Source: Candidatus Omnitrophota bacterium (GTDB taxonomy: Bacteria; Omnitrophota; Gorgyraeia; Aquiviventales; Aquiviventaceae). Taken from it: a stretch of DNA of 52,527 bases. Positions 1-8,205 of this stretch are shown in pieces. The translations under genes were made by a program, and so were the position numbers. The number at the start of each line of letters is the position of its first letter. Within the stretch, counting starts at the first letter, position 1. Where the stretch lies: positions 1-52,527 of the forward strand of contig JACPRA010000038.1 in the NCBI GenBank assembly GCA_016190215.1. The letters are read 5' to 3'. Below the pieces are notes generated by a model, which saw only the letters and a program-made list of their open reading frames with translations, searched no databases and was not told the DNA's origin.

Positions 1-73
1 GCACCGTATCGGTCAGCGGCCGCAACCGCTCCCCGCGCCCGCCCGCCAGGATCACCGCCTGAGTCGCCCGCAT
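1..73 (-). CDS. Sugar-phosphate nucleotidyltransferase, N-terminal fragment (runs off left edge)
   Basis: Reverse strand from ATG at 73 reads MRATQAVILAGGRGERLRPLTDTV, the GGxGxRLxPLT nucleotidyltransferase signature. Confidence 0.8.
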   Translation of the reverse strand, partial: MRATQAVILAGGRGERLRPLTDTV

Positions 74-82
74 CAGCGTACG

Positions 83-166
83 CAGCACACAGCACACAGC
101 ACACAGCAAACAGCAGACAGAGGAAACGCCGTCATGAAATGCCTGTGTGCTGTGTGCTGTGTGCTG
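83..166. repeat. Heptad-repeat hairpin element, copy 1: 24-bp perfect inverted repeat (83-106 / 143-166) around a 36-nt loop
   Basis: cagcacacagcacacagcacacag at 83-106 is the exact reverse complement of 143-166; intergenic between gmhA-like gene and nucleotidyltransferase. Confidence 0.9.
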
Positions 167-178
167 AATTCAGCAGGT

Positions 179-793
179 TCATGCGGGATACTCGGCGCGG
201 CCGATGACCAGGTCCACCAGCGCGAGCAGCCACAACTGGTGCAGTGTCTCGACCAAATTGTAGGCGGAACTGTCCGCCCAAAAGTTCACGTCTCCCAGCC
301 GCCGCAGCGGGTTATCCGGCGCAAACCCGGAGAGCGTGACCACCGCCGCGAACGATGCGCGGCGGGCCGCCTCGCAGGCACGCAGCACGTTGGCGGATTT
401 TCCGCTGGAGGAAATGGCGATCAGCACGTCGCCCGCATCGCCGTAGAGCTCCACCGCCTGCTCCATCCACCGCTCATAGCCGTAATCGTTCGCCAGGCAG
501 GTGATCAAATCCGCCTCGTTGAAGTTGACGGCGCGGATGCGCGCGTTTTTCGTCAGGTCCACCGCCACGTGGCTGGCTATCGCCGCACTCCCGCCGTTGC
601 CCACGAGGACCACTTTCTTCCCGTCCCGCGAGGCAGCACTCACCAGCTCCTTGACTCGCACCAGGTCCGGGATCCAAGCGGCGGAGTCGCGCAGCATCGC
701 CTGAAACTGCTCCAGGTAGCGCGCGAGAAATTCGCCGTCGCGGATGTCCGCCGGCTCACGCGCCACGCGCGGCTCAGGCGGCGTGGATGTCAT
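179..793 (-). CDS. SIS-domain phosphoheptose isomerase (GmhA-like)
   Basis: VVLVGNGGSAAIASHVAVDLTKN and ISSSGKSANVLRA motifs of sedoheptulose-7-phosphate isomerases. Confidence 0.85.
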   Translation of the reverse strand: MTSTPPEPRVAREPADIRDGEFLARYLEQFQAMLRDSAAWIPDLVRVKELVSAASRDGKKVVLVGNGGSAAIASHVAVDLTKNARIRAVNFNEADLITCLANDYGYERWMEQAVELYGDAGDVLIAISSSGKSANVLRACEAARRASFAAVVTLSGFAPDNPLRRLGDVNFWADSSAYNLVETLHQLWLLALVDLVIGRAEYPA

Positions 794-2652
794 CCGGCGG
801 CTCCCACCGGTTGCGGAGCGGCCGGCTGCTCGGACCCGCCCGACCCTTCGGCATATAGCCGCGCGTATAGCCCGCCGCGCTGCACCAGCTCCTCGTGCCG
901 CCCCTGCTCCTGGATCCGCCCGTCCTCCAGCACCAGGATGCGATGCGCATCCTTCACCGTGCTGAGCCGGTGCGCGATCACGATGACGATCGCGTCTTCA
1001 TGCAGGCTGTGGATCGCCTGGTACACCGCGCGCTCGGTCAGGGTGTCGAGGGCGCTGGTGGCTTCATCAAAGATCAACACCTGCGGCCGGCGCAGGATGG
1101 CGCGCGCGATCGCCAGCCGCTGGCATTGCCCGCCGGAGAGCCGCAGCCCCCGGTCTCCCACCACGGTGTCATAGCCCTCGGGCAGCGACACGATGAAGTC
1201 GTGGAGCTGCGCGATGCCGGTCGCCCATTCCAGCCGCCCCGGCTCGATGCCCTCCTGGCCCAGCAGCAGGTTGTCGCGGATGGTCGCGTTGAACACGAAC
1301 ACGTCCTGCGACACCGAGCCGATGCCGCCGCGCCACGCCGCCAAATCCAGCCGCTGTAAGTCCACATTGTTCACCGTGATCGTGCCGGCCTGCGGGTCCG
1401 CCAGCCCCAACAGCAGGTGCGCGATGGTGCTCTTGCCGGAGCCGGTCGGCCCGACGATCGCCGTCACGGTGCCGCGCGCCATCGCCGCGCTGACGCCGCG
1501 CAGCACGCCATGCTCCGGCCGGCTCGGATAGGCGAACGCCACGTCGCGCAATTCGATGCGCTCCACGCGCCCCACGCTGGCACCGCCGCGGCGCTCCTGG
1601 GGCAGTTCGCGCAGCACTTCGTCAATCACTTCCAGGTTGCGCGCGTACTTGTGCATCTCGACGCTGGCCCGGTTGATCGTCGCCAGCGACGGAGCGATCC
1701 GCCGGATGGCCAGGAGGAACGCCGCCAGCATGGACACGCGGAAGCCCCAGCCGGGCCGAAAACACGTGACCGCCCCCAGCGCCAGGACGATCGCCACCGC
1801 GATCACCTCGTTGACCAGCATCGGGCCGTTGCGATAGCCCACCAGCCGCAGCTCCGGGACCAGCTCCTTGGCGAGCAGCGCATCCTGCCGCGCCACCAGC
1901 GCCGCCTCCAGCCCGTGCGCCTTGACCACCCGCAGCCCGTCAATGGCATCCACTTGCAGCTTGCTCTGCTCGGAGCGCACGTCATAGAGCGTGCGGCCGT
2001 GCGCCGCCGCGCGCCGGTCGGCATACCAGCGCCAGCCCTGCACGCCGGCGACCGCCAGCAGGCCGATCACCAGCGTGGCCCACCATGAGAGATACAGCAA
2101 CAGCCCGATCATAAGCGCGCTGGTGACGATCCCGGTCAGGAACAACCCCAACTGCGTGATCGCGCCGGCCAGCGATTCCCCGGGCGCATTGATGTCGTTG
2201 ACCACCGCGCCGCGCGAGCGCCGCGCCATCGCGTCGTACCGGGCGTGCAGGAACCGGTCCAGCATCAGCGTCTTGACGCTCCGGCGCAGCTTCACCGCGA
2301 TGGCCGCCGTGTAATACTGGCCGAGCAGCACCGAGACGCCGTGCGCCACAAACAGCACCGAAGAGACGGCCAGCACGCTGAAGATGAGCGCCGGCAATGT
2401 CGCCGGCCATCCGGCGGCTTGCACGACCCCGGCCATGGCGCGCACCACCCCGTTGCCCATGGCCCGGTCCGGCAGGGTCAGCAGGTCCAACAGCGGCACG
2501 GTCAAGCCGATGGTCAGCGTTTCCAGCAGCGCCCCGCCCGCCATGAGCAGCAGGATGGCCAAGGTGGGCTTCGGGTACGGGCGCACCGCCACCCGCCAAT
2601 AGAAATCCCAGGTATTGGCCGGCCGCTCCAGGGCTGCGGACTCCATCGTCAT
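790..2652 (-). CDS. ABC transporter, fused permease/ATP-binding protein (MsbA/heterologous lipid-flippase type)
   Basis: TM N-terminal half; Walker A GPTGSGKST, signature LSGGQCQRLAIARA, Walker B VLIFDEATSALD. Confidence 0.92.
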   Translation of the reverse strand: MTMESAALERPANTWDFYWRVAVRPYPKPTLAILLLMAGGALLETLTIGLTVPLLDLLTLPDRAMGNGVVRAMAGVVQAAGWPATLPALIFSVLAVSSVLFVAHGVSVLLGQYYTAAIAVKLRRSVKTLMLDRFLHARYDAMARRSRGAVVNDINAPGESLAGAITQLGLFLTGIVTSALMIGLLLYLSWWATLVIGLLAVAGVQGWRWYADRRAAAHGRTLYDVRSEQSKLQVDAIDGLRVVKAHGLEAALVARQDALLAKELVPELRLVGYRNGPMLVNEVIAVAIVLALGAVTCFRPGWGFRVSMLAAFLLAIRRIAPSLATINRASVEMHKYARNLEVIDEVLRELPQERRGGASVGRVERIELRDVAFAYPSRPEHGVLRGVSAAMARGTVTAIVGPTGSGKSTIAHLLLGLADPQAGTITVNNVDLQRLDLAAWRGGIGSVSQDVFVFNATIRDNLLLGQEGIEPGRLEWATGIAQLHDFIVSLPEGYDTVVGDRGLRLSGGQCQRLAIARAILRRPQVLIFDEATSALDTLTERAVYQAIHSLHEDAIVIVIAHRLSTVKDAHRILVLEDGRIQEQGRHEELVQRGGLYARLYAEGSGGSEQPAAPQPVGAAG

Positions 2653-3683
2653 GGCGCCACCAGGTGTTCGGTTGGGGCCGGCGCCGCGGCCGGCGTCTCC
2701 TGCGGCTCGTAGAAAATGATGCGGCTGCCGTCGTGCTCGAAGCGGAAGGGCACGTGCAGCAGCCCGTCCAGCGCCTCGCGCACCCGGGCCTGCTCCTCCG
2801 GCCGCACGAACAGCAGGAGGAACCCGCCGCCGCCGGCACCCAGCAGCTTGCCCCCGATGGCGCCGGAGCGCCGGGCGGCATCGTAGCAGTCGTCAATGTG
2901 CGGGGTGGAAATCTTCTCCGTCAGGCTCTTCTTCACCTGCCAGCTCTCGTGCAGCAGCCGGCCGAACTCCTCCAGGCCGCCCCCGCCCTGCAGCACCCGG
3001 ATGCCCTCGTCCACCATCTGGTGCATCGCCCGCAGCTCCTGGGTCTTGGCGGGTGTCACGCGCACCTGCTGCTCCGCGATCTCCGAGGCCGTCCTCGACA
3101 ACCCGGTGAAGAACAGCATGAGATGGTCCTGAAACGCGGCCAGCCGCGCGGCGTCCACGATCACCGGCGAGACCCGGAACGTGTCGCGGCTGGCAAACTC
3201 GATGCGGTTAAGCCCGCCGTAGGCGGTGACCACCTGGTCCTGGCAGCCGACGTGCTCTTTGAGCAGCTCCTGCTCCACGTGGATCGCCTCGCGCGCCAAT
3301 TGCGGCTTGCTGGGCATCTGCCCTTTCAAGCCGTAGAGCGCGTGCAGCAGCCCGACGGTGAACGAGGAGCTGGAGCCCAGCCCGGTGCGCGCCGGCAAGT
3401 CGCCCACGTGGTGCACTTCCACGCCCTGCCCGATGCGCAGGAATTTCAGCGTGGCCCGCACCGAGGGGTGCTGGATCGCGTCGTGGTCGGTCACCTGCTC
3501 GATGCGTGACCAGACAATGCGGCTGGTGTGCCCGAAGAACGGCGGCAGCCACCGGCAGGAGAGGTAGCAGTACTTGTTGATGGTGGTGGCCAGCACCGCC
3601 CCGCCGTGCTCGCGGTACCACACGGGGTAGTCGGTCCCCCCGCCGAAGAACGAGACGCGGAACGGCGTGCGGCTGATGATCAT
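2649..3683 (-). CDS. GHMP kinase, D-glycero-D-manno-heptose 7-phosphate kinase-like (HddA type)
   Basis: MIISRTPFRVSFFGGGTDYPVWYREHGG...PARTGLGSSSSFTVGLLHAL; start placed at 3683, not at 3773, because the longer N-terminus is repeat-encoded. Confidence 0.88.
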   Translation of the reverse strand: MIISRTPFRVSFFGGGTDYPVWYREHGGAVLATTINKYCYLSCRWLPPFFGHTSRIVWSRIEQVTDHDAIQHPSVRATLKFLRIGQGVEVHHVGDLPARTGLGSSSSFTVGLLHALYGLKGQMPSKPQLAREAIHVEQELLKEHVGCQDQVVTAYGGLNRIEFASRDTFRVSPVIVDAARLAAFQDHLMLFFTGLSRTASEIAEQQVRVTPAKTQELRAMHQMVDEGIRVLQGGGGLEEFGRLLHESWQVKKSLTEKISTPHIDDCYDAARRSGAIGGKLLGAGGGGFLLLFVRPEEQARVREALDGLLHVPFRFEHDGSRIIFYEPQETPAAAPAPTEHLVAP

Positions 3684-3700
3684 ACTGCGCCACCACCATT

Positions 3701-3820
3701 TGAAGCACACAGCACACAGTAAACCGGCACACAGCACACAGCACACAGCACACAGCCAACAATCCACAGGCATTTCATGACGGCGCTTCCTCTGTCTGCT
3801 GTCTGCTGTGTGCTGTCTGC
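3701..3820. repeat. Heptad-repeat element, copy 2: CACACAG units (3707-3756) + conserved core (3765-3813, inverted relative to copy 1) + CTGTSTG units
   Basis: Reverse complement of 3765-3813 matches 99-147 at 47 of 49 positions by direct comparison. Confidence 0.88.
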
Positions 3821-5337
3821 AAGGAAGGCTCTGCGGCGTATTGCCGCTTGAGTTTATGTGCTGCCATGTCCTTGATGTGCGCCGCGGTCGCCGCGCCGAA
3901 CTTCCGCTCCACCATCTCCAAGTACCGGGGGGCGCGGAAATAGGTTTGGAACGCCTCGTCCCGGAACCGCAGCACCTCGCCCGCCGTCAGGTGCTTCGTG
4001 GGCAGCGGCAGGGTGTCCTCCGCGTGCTGCGAGTAGCCGGCCCAGGACGAGGGCAGCGCCCAGCCCTGCGCCAGCGCGTCGCGGTAGAGCGGCGAGCCGG
4101 GGTACGCCATCGTCGAGTAAAAGTTCGCGAACTCGCAGTTGAGCTCCAGGGCCATGTCCAGCGTCTCCTGCATGGTCCGCAGGTCGTCTTCCGGCAGGCC
4201 GAAGATGTAATTGCCGATGATGTGGATGCCGGCCTCGCGGACTTTCGTGATCGTGCGGTAGACGTCGTCCTGGTCGAAGCCCTTCTGCACGTCCTGGCGC
4301 ACCCGCGCGTTGGCCGCCTCGATGCCGAAGGCCAGCCAGTTGACGCCGGCGCGCTTGAGCTTGTCGAGCATCCCGTCGCGCACCGTGTCCACGCGCGCGT
4401 AGGCCCAGATGTTGAGGTCGTAGCCGCGCTCGATGATCCCGTCGCAGATGCCCAGCACGTGCTTGGGGTGCAGCACGAACATTTCATCCGCGATCTTCAC
4501 GTTGCGCACCCCGTAGCGCTCGACGAGCAACCCGAGCTGGTTCACGACGTGCTCCACGCTCCAGAAGCGGTAGCTGTTCACGCCGGATTTATAGCCCAGC
4601 ACCCCCTCGCCGCTTTTGAAGGGCGCCTGGATGCAGCAGAAGCTGCAGTGGTACGGACAGCCCAGCGTCGTGTAGACGGCGGCATACGGCTGGCGCTTCA
4701 GGCCGTCAAGGGTATGCCAATTGTGCGCGCGGTACTTTCCCATCGGCAGAAGGTCCCACGCGATCATCGGCATCTCGCCGTTCAAATCCTGGAGCAGCGG
4801 AGCCGGCTCGGTGGAGCGGATCGCGCCGTCCTCCCGGTACCACAGCCCGCGCACGCGATTCAGCGCGGGCGAGGAGGACTTCAGCGCCTCCAGCAGCTCG
4901 GCCATCGTGTAGAGCCCTTCGCCGCCGGCGACGAAATCCACGTCCTCTTCCTCCAGCGTGCGCTCGGGGAGTGCGGCCACATGGCCGCCCACCATCAGCA
5001 CCTTGGCCTCGGGCCAGCGCCGCTTGACGGCGGTGCAGATCGCCCCGGCCGCGGTCATGTTCTGCGTGGAGGCCGAGGGTTGGTGGCCGTAGACCACGAC
5101 GGCGACCAGGCGGGGCCGCATCGCTTCGATCCGTTTCGCGGCGTCCTCGGCGCTTAAGCTGTCCGCTTCGGTGTCGAGGATCGCCACCCCGTAGCCTTTG
5201 CGGCTCAGGAAGGCGGCCATCAGCCCGGCCCATACCGGCGGCTCGATCGCGGAGAGCGACTCCCCCAGCGATTGGTACGTCCGCAGCCGGTCTCCCGGAT
5301 TCACCAGCACGATATCCAGTGGTCTGTTTGACATCAC
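3775..5337 (-). CDS. B12-binding-domain radical SAM protein
   Basis: N-terminal cobalamin-binding-like domain; radical SAM motif GCPYHCSFCCIQAPF; C-terminal tail SLQTAHSRQQTEEAPS encoded by heptad repeat. Confidence 0.88.
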   Translation of the reverse strand: MMSNRPLDIVLVNPGDRLRTYQSLGESLSAIEPPVWAGLMAAFLSRKGYGVAILDTEADSLSAEDAAKRIEAMRPRLVAVVVYGHQPSASTQNMTAAGAICTAVKRRWPEAKVLMVGGHVAALPERTLEEEDVDFVAGGEGLYTMAELLEALKSSSPALNRVRGLWYREDGAIRSTEPAPLLQDLNGEMPMIAWDLLPMGKYRAHNWHTLDGLKRQPYAAVYTTLGCPYHCSFCCIQAPFKSGEGVLGYKSGVNSYRFWSVEHVVNQLGLLVERYGVRNVKIADEMFVLHPKHVLGICDGIIERGYDLNIWAYARVDTVRDGMLDKLKRAGVNWLAFGIEAANARVRQDVQKGFDQDDVYRTITKVREAGIHIIGNYIFGLPEDDLRTMQETLDMALELNCEFANFYSTMAYPGSPLYRDALAQGWALPSSWAGYSQHAEDTLPLPTKHLTAGEVLRFRDEAFQTYFRAPRYLEMVERKFGAATAAHIKDMAAHKLKRQYAAEPSLQTAHSRQQTEEAPS

Positions 5338-5358
5338 TCTTCTGTCTCCTGGTGGGTG

Positions 5359-6291
5359 CTAGACATTGGCATACCCTGACCGGCGGATGACCTGGTACCC
5401 CTTGATCAACTCGGCGATGCCCGCCTGCAACGACACGGCCGGCTTGAACCCGGTGCGTTCGATCTTGGCGTTGCTGACGATGTAGTTGCGCTGGTCCGGG
5501 TCCTGGCCGATCTCCGCCTCCGCGATGGAGAACTTGGGCCACTGTTTCTTGATCTCGTCGCACAATTCCCGCTTGGACAGGTTGGCGTCGCTCAACCCCA
5601 CGTTGTACGGCTGGCCCTGCATCGCCTCGAAATGGGCCAGGCCGTGCAGGAACGCCCGCGCCACGTCCCGCACATGGATGTAGTTGCGCTTGAAGTGCGC
5701 TTGGAACAGCACGATGAAGCCGTCCGTCACCGCGCGGTACACGAAATCGTTGACCAGCAGGTCCAGCCGCATCCGCGGGCTCACGCCGAAGGCGGTCGCC
5801 AGGCGGAACGTCAGGCTGTTGCCTGCCTCGAGGACGCGCTGCTCCGCGTCCACTTTCAGGCGGCCGTACAGGGAGATGGGCTTCAGCGGGGTCTCCTCGG
5901 TGCAGTGGATGCCCTCCTGCCCCACGCCGTAGCCGCTGTTCGTCGTCGGGAACAGCACCCGCTGCGAGCGGCTGCGCAGCTCCAGCACCAGCTGGACCGC
6001 CTCCAGGTTCACGCTGCGCGCCTCCTGCGGGTGCCGGTCGCACAACGGGGCGCCGGTCAAGCAGGCCAGCGGCAGGATGATGTCCGCCGTCTTCAGGCAG
6101 CGCTCCACCAGCGCGCGGTCCCGCGCGTCGCCGCGCACGATGGTCAGCTTCGGGTCATGGCAGCAGTCCAGTAGCGAGTTTTGCTGGTAGAGAAAGGCGT
6201 CCAGCACCGTGACCTCATGCCCGGCCGCCAGGAACGCCGGCACGATGACGGAGCCGAGATAGCCGGCCCCGCCCGTTATGAAGATACGCAT
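5359..6291 (-). CDS. NAD-dependent epimerase/dehydratase
   Basis: MRIFITGGAGYLGSVIVPAFL (GxxGxxG); TTNSGYG and YGRLK region. Confidence 0.88.
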   Translation of the reverse strand: MRIFITGGAGYLGSVIVPAFLAAGHEVTVLDAFLYQQNSLLDCCHDPKLTIVRGDARDRALVERCLKTADIILPLACLTGAPLCDRHPQEARSVNLEAVQLVLELRSRSQRVLFPTTNSGYGVGQEGIHCTEETPLKPISLYGRLKVDAEQRVLEAGNSLTFRLATAFGVSPRMRLDLLVNDFVYRAVTDGFIVLFQAHFKRNYIHVRDVARAFLHGLAHFEAMQGQPYNVGLSDANLSKRELCDEIKKQWPKFSIAEAEIGQDPDQRNYIVSNAKIERTGFKPAVSLQAGIAELIKGYQVIRRSGYANV

Positions 6292-7235
6292 GCCACCTCC
6301 GATGATCGCCGTGCCTGATGCTCACGAAACCACGCATACGTCCGCTCGATCCCCTCGCGCAGCTCCGTGCGGGGCGCCCAGCCCAGCGCCCGGATCGCCG
6401 AGGAGTCCAGCCGCTTGTCCGGCGCGCCGTCCGGCCGCGACGCATCCCAGCCGATCCCGCCCTCATATCCCACCACCCCGCGGATCAGCTCCGCCAGCTC
6501 GCGGATGGTCTGCGACGTTCCGGAGCCGACATTGATCGGCTCCGCGCCCTCTGCCCGGCTCAACAACGTCTCGCAGGCCGAGGCCATATCGTCCACGTGC
6601 AAAAACTCCCGCCGCGCGTTGCCGCTGCCCCACAGCGTCACGGACGGCCGGCGCGCGGCCTTTGCCTCATGGAACTTGGCGATCAGCGCCGAGAGGACGT
6701 GCGCATCGGGCCCCTCGAAATGGTCGCCGGGCCCGTATAGCGTGCATGGAATCGCGCTGATGAACCGCGTGCCGTATTGCCGGTTGTACGCGGCGCACAG
6801 CGACAGCCCGGCCAGCTTCGCCATGGCATACGGCTCGCTCGTCGGCTCCACCGGCCCGGTCATGAGCTGCTCCGGCCGCATCGGCTGCGGGCACGCTGTC
6901 GGATACATGCAGCCGCTGCCGAAATTCAGCAGGCGCGCGACCCCGGCTTTCCAGGCGCCGTGAATGAGGTTCGCTTCGATCATCAGGTTGTCGTGGATGA
7001 ACTGCGCCGGCTGCGCCTGGTTCGCGGCAATGCCCCCGACCCGGCCGGCCGCCAGGATGACCGTGTCCGGCCGCGCCGCCGCGAGAAACCGCTCCACCGC
7101 GCGCGCGTCGGTCAGGTCCAGCTCCTGCCGGGTCGCCGTCACAAGCCGCAGATCCGGCCGGCCCTCCCAGGCCCGCAGCAGCGCCTGTCCCAGCAGCCCG
7201 GTGTGTCCGGCGATGTAGCGCGCCTCGATGGGCAT
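6276..7235 (-). CDS. GDP-L-fucose synthase-like NAD-dependent epimerase/reductase
   Basis: Start at MPIEARYIAGHTGLLGQALLRAW; NFGSGCMYPTACPQPMRPEQLMTGPVEPTSEPYAMAKLAGL typical of WcaG/Fcl family. Confidence 0.88.
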   Translation of the reverse strand: MPIEARYIAGHTGLLGQALLRAWEGRPDLRLVTATRQELDLTDARAVERFLAAARPDTVILAAGRVGGIAANQAQPAQFIHDNLMIEANLIHGAWKAGVARLLNFGSGCMYPTACPQPMRPEQLMTGPVEPTSEPYAMAKLAGLSLCAAYNRQYGTRFISAIPCTLYGPGDHFEGPDAHVLSALIAKFHEAKAARRPSVTLWGSGNARREFLHVDDMASACETLLSRAEGAEPINVGSGTSQTIRELAELIRGVVGYEGGIGWDASRPDGAPDKRLDSSAIRALGWAPRTELREGIERTYAWFREHQARRSSEVACVSS

Positions 7236-8200
7236 TACGGGCGGCCTCCCTGGTAGAGCACCGCCGCCGCGGCCGCGGCCCACAGCACCAGGTTCACCAG
7301 CATCGGCCGGTCGGTCAGCACGCTTTGCGTGGGATCGCCGCCTTCTTCCTTTCGATACACCAAGTACAGGTAGCGGAAAAATCCATAGAGGACGAACGGC
7401 ACGGTCAGCAGCATCCCGGAGCTGGAGCCGGCCTTGCGCGCCATTTCTTCGCTGGCGGCGTAGAGCGTGTAGCTGACGAGGGCGGCGGCGGTCAGCGCGC
7501 CGATCATCATGTCGAGAAACGCCAGCGGGTACTCCGCCAGCACCTGCCGGTGGCCCTCCGCGCCGCCCTCGAGAAACACCTGCTCGTGGCGCCGCTTGCA
7601 CAAGCCGATGAAGAGCGCCAGCAGCGTGGTGCAGATCAGGAGCCAACTGCTCATTGCCACCCCGATCACCACAGCCCCGCCAACCACGCGCAGCAGGTAG
7701 CCGGCCGCGATCGTGAACACGTCCAGGATCACGACGTGCTTCAAGCGGATCGAATACGCCAGGTTCAACACCCAATAGACCGCCAAGACCGTCGCGAGCG
7801 CCGGGCTGAAGGTCCAGGCCGCGGCCATGGACACCGCCAGCAGCCCGGCCAGCGCCAACTGCGCCTCCCACCCCGACAGCGCGCCGGAGGCCAGCGGCCG
7901 CAGCCGCTTGTGCGGATGCCGCCGGTCCGTCTCCCGGTCGCGCAGGTCGTTGAGCAGGTAGATCGAGCTGCTCATCAGGCAGAACAGCCCGGTGGCCGCC
8001 GCCGCGCGCCAGACGCTGCCCGGATCCCGCAGCCCCTGCGAGAAAAAGAGCGGGGTCAGGACAAAGAGATTTTTCACCCACTGCGCCGGGCGCAGCGCCG
8101 CGCCCAGCGCGCGCAGCCGCCCCCATCCGCGAGCCGCGCGGCGAGCCGGCGGCGCGGTTTCCAGCACCGGGTCCAATACGTTCAGCTCCGATTCGCTCAT
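7235..8200 (-). CDS. UbiA-family prenyltransferase, decaprenyl-phosphate phosphoribosyltransferase (DPPR synthase)-like
   Basis: RPAQWVKNLFVLTPLFFSQ and NDLRDRETDRRHPHKRLRPLASGALS, with multiple TM segments. Confidence 0.85.
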   Translation of the reverse strand: MSESELNVLDPVLETAPPARRAARGWGRLRALGAALRPAQWVKNLFVLTPLFFSQGLRDPGSVWRAAAATGLFCLMSSSIYLLNDLRDRETDRRHPHKRLRPLASGALSGWEAQLALAGLLAVSMAAAWTFSPALATVLAVYWVLNLAYSIRLKHVVILDVFTIAAGYLLRVVGGAVVIGVAMSSWLLICTTLLALFIGLCKRRHEQVFLEGGAEGHRQVLAEYPLAFLDMMIGALTAAALVSYTLYAASEEMARKAGSSSGMLLTVPFVLYGFFRYLYLVYRKEEGGDPTQSVLTDRPMLVNLVLWAAAAAAVLYQGGRP

Positions 8201-8205
8201 CGCGC

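Noticed and set aside
83-166. CRISPR array
   Set aside because: Period is 7 nt with no spacers; no cas genes in the window
134-1174. Plus-strand ORF 346 aa (MKCLCAVCCVLNSAG...)
   Set aside because: Antisense to well-supported gmhA-like and ABC transporter genes; its start is just the heptad repeat read on the other strand
3684-3773. Cys-rich N-terminal extension of the HddA ORF as a metal-binding leader
   Set aside because: CAVCCVL repeats are the frame-independent translation of CTGTGTG heptads; conserved GHMP kinase sequence begins at MIISRTPFRV
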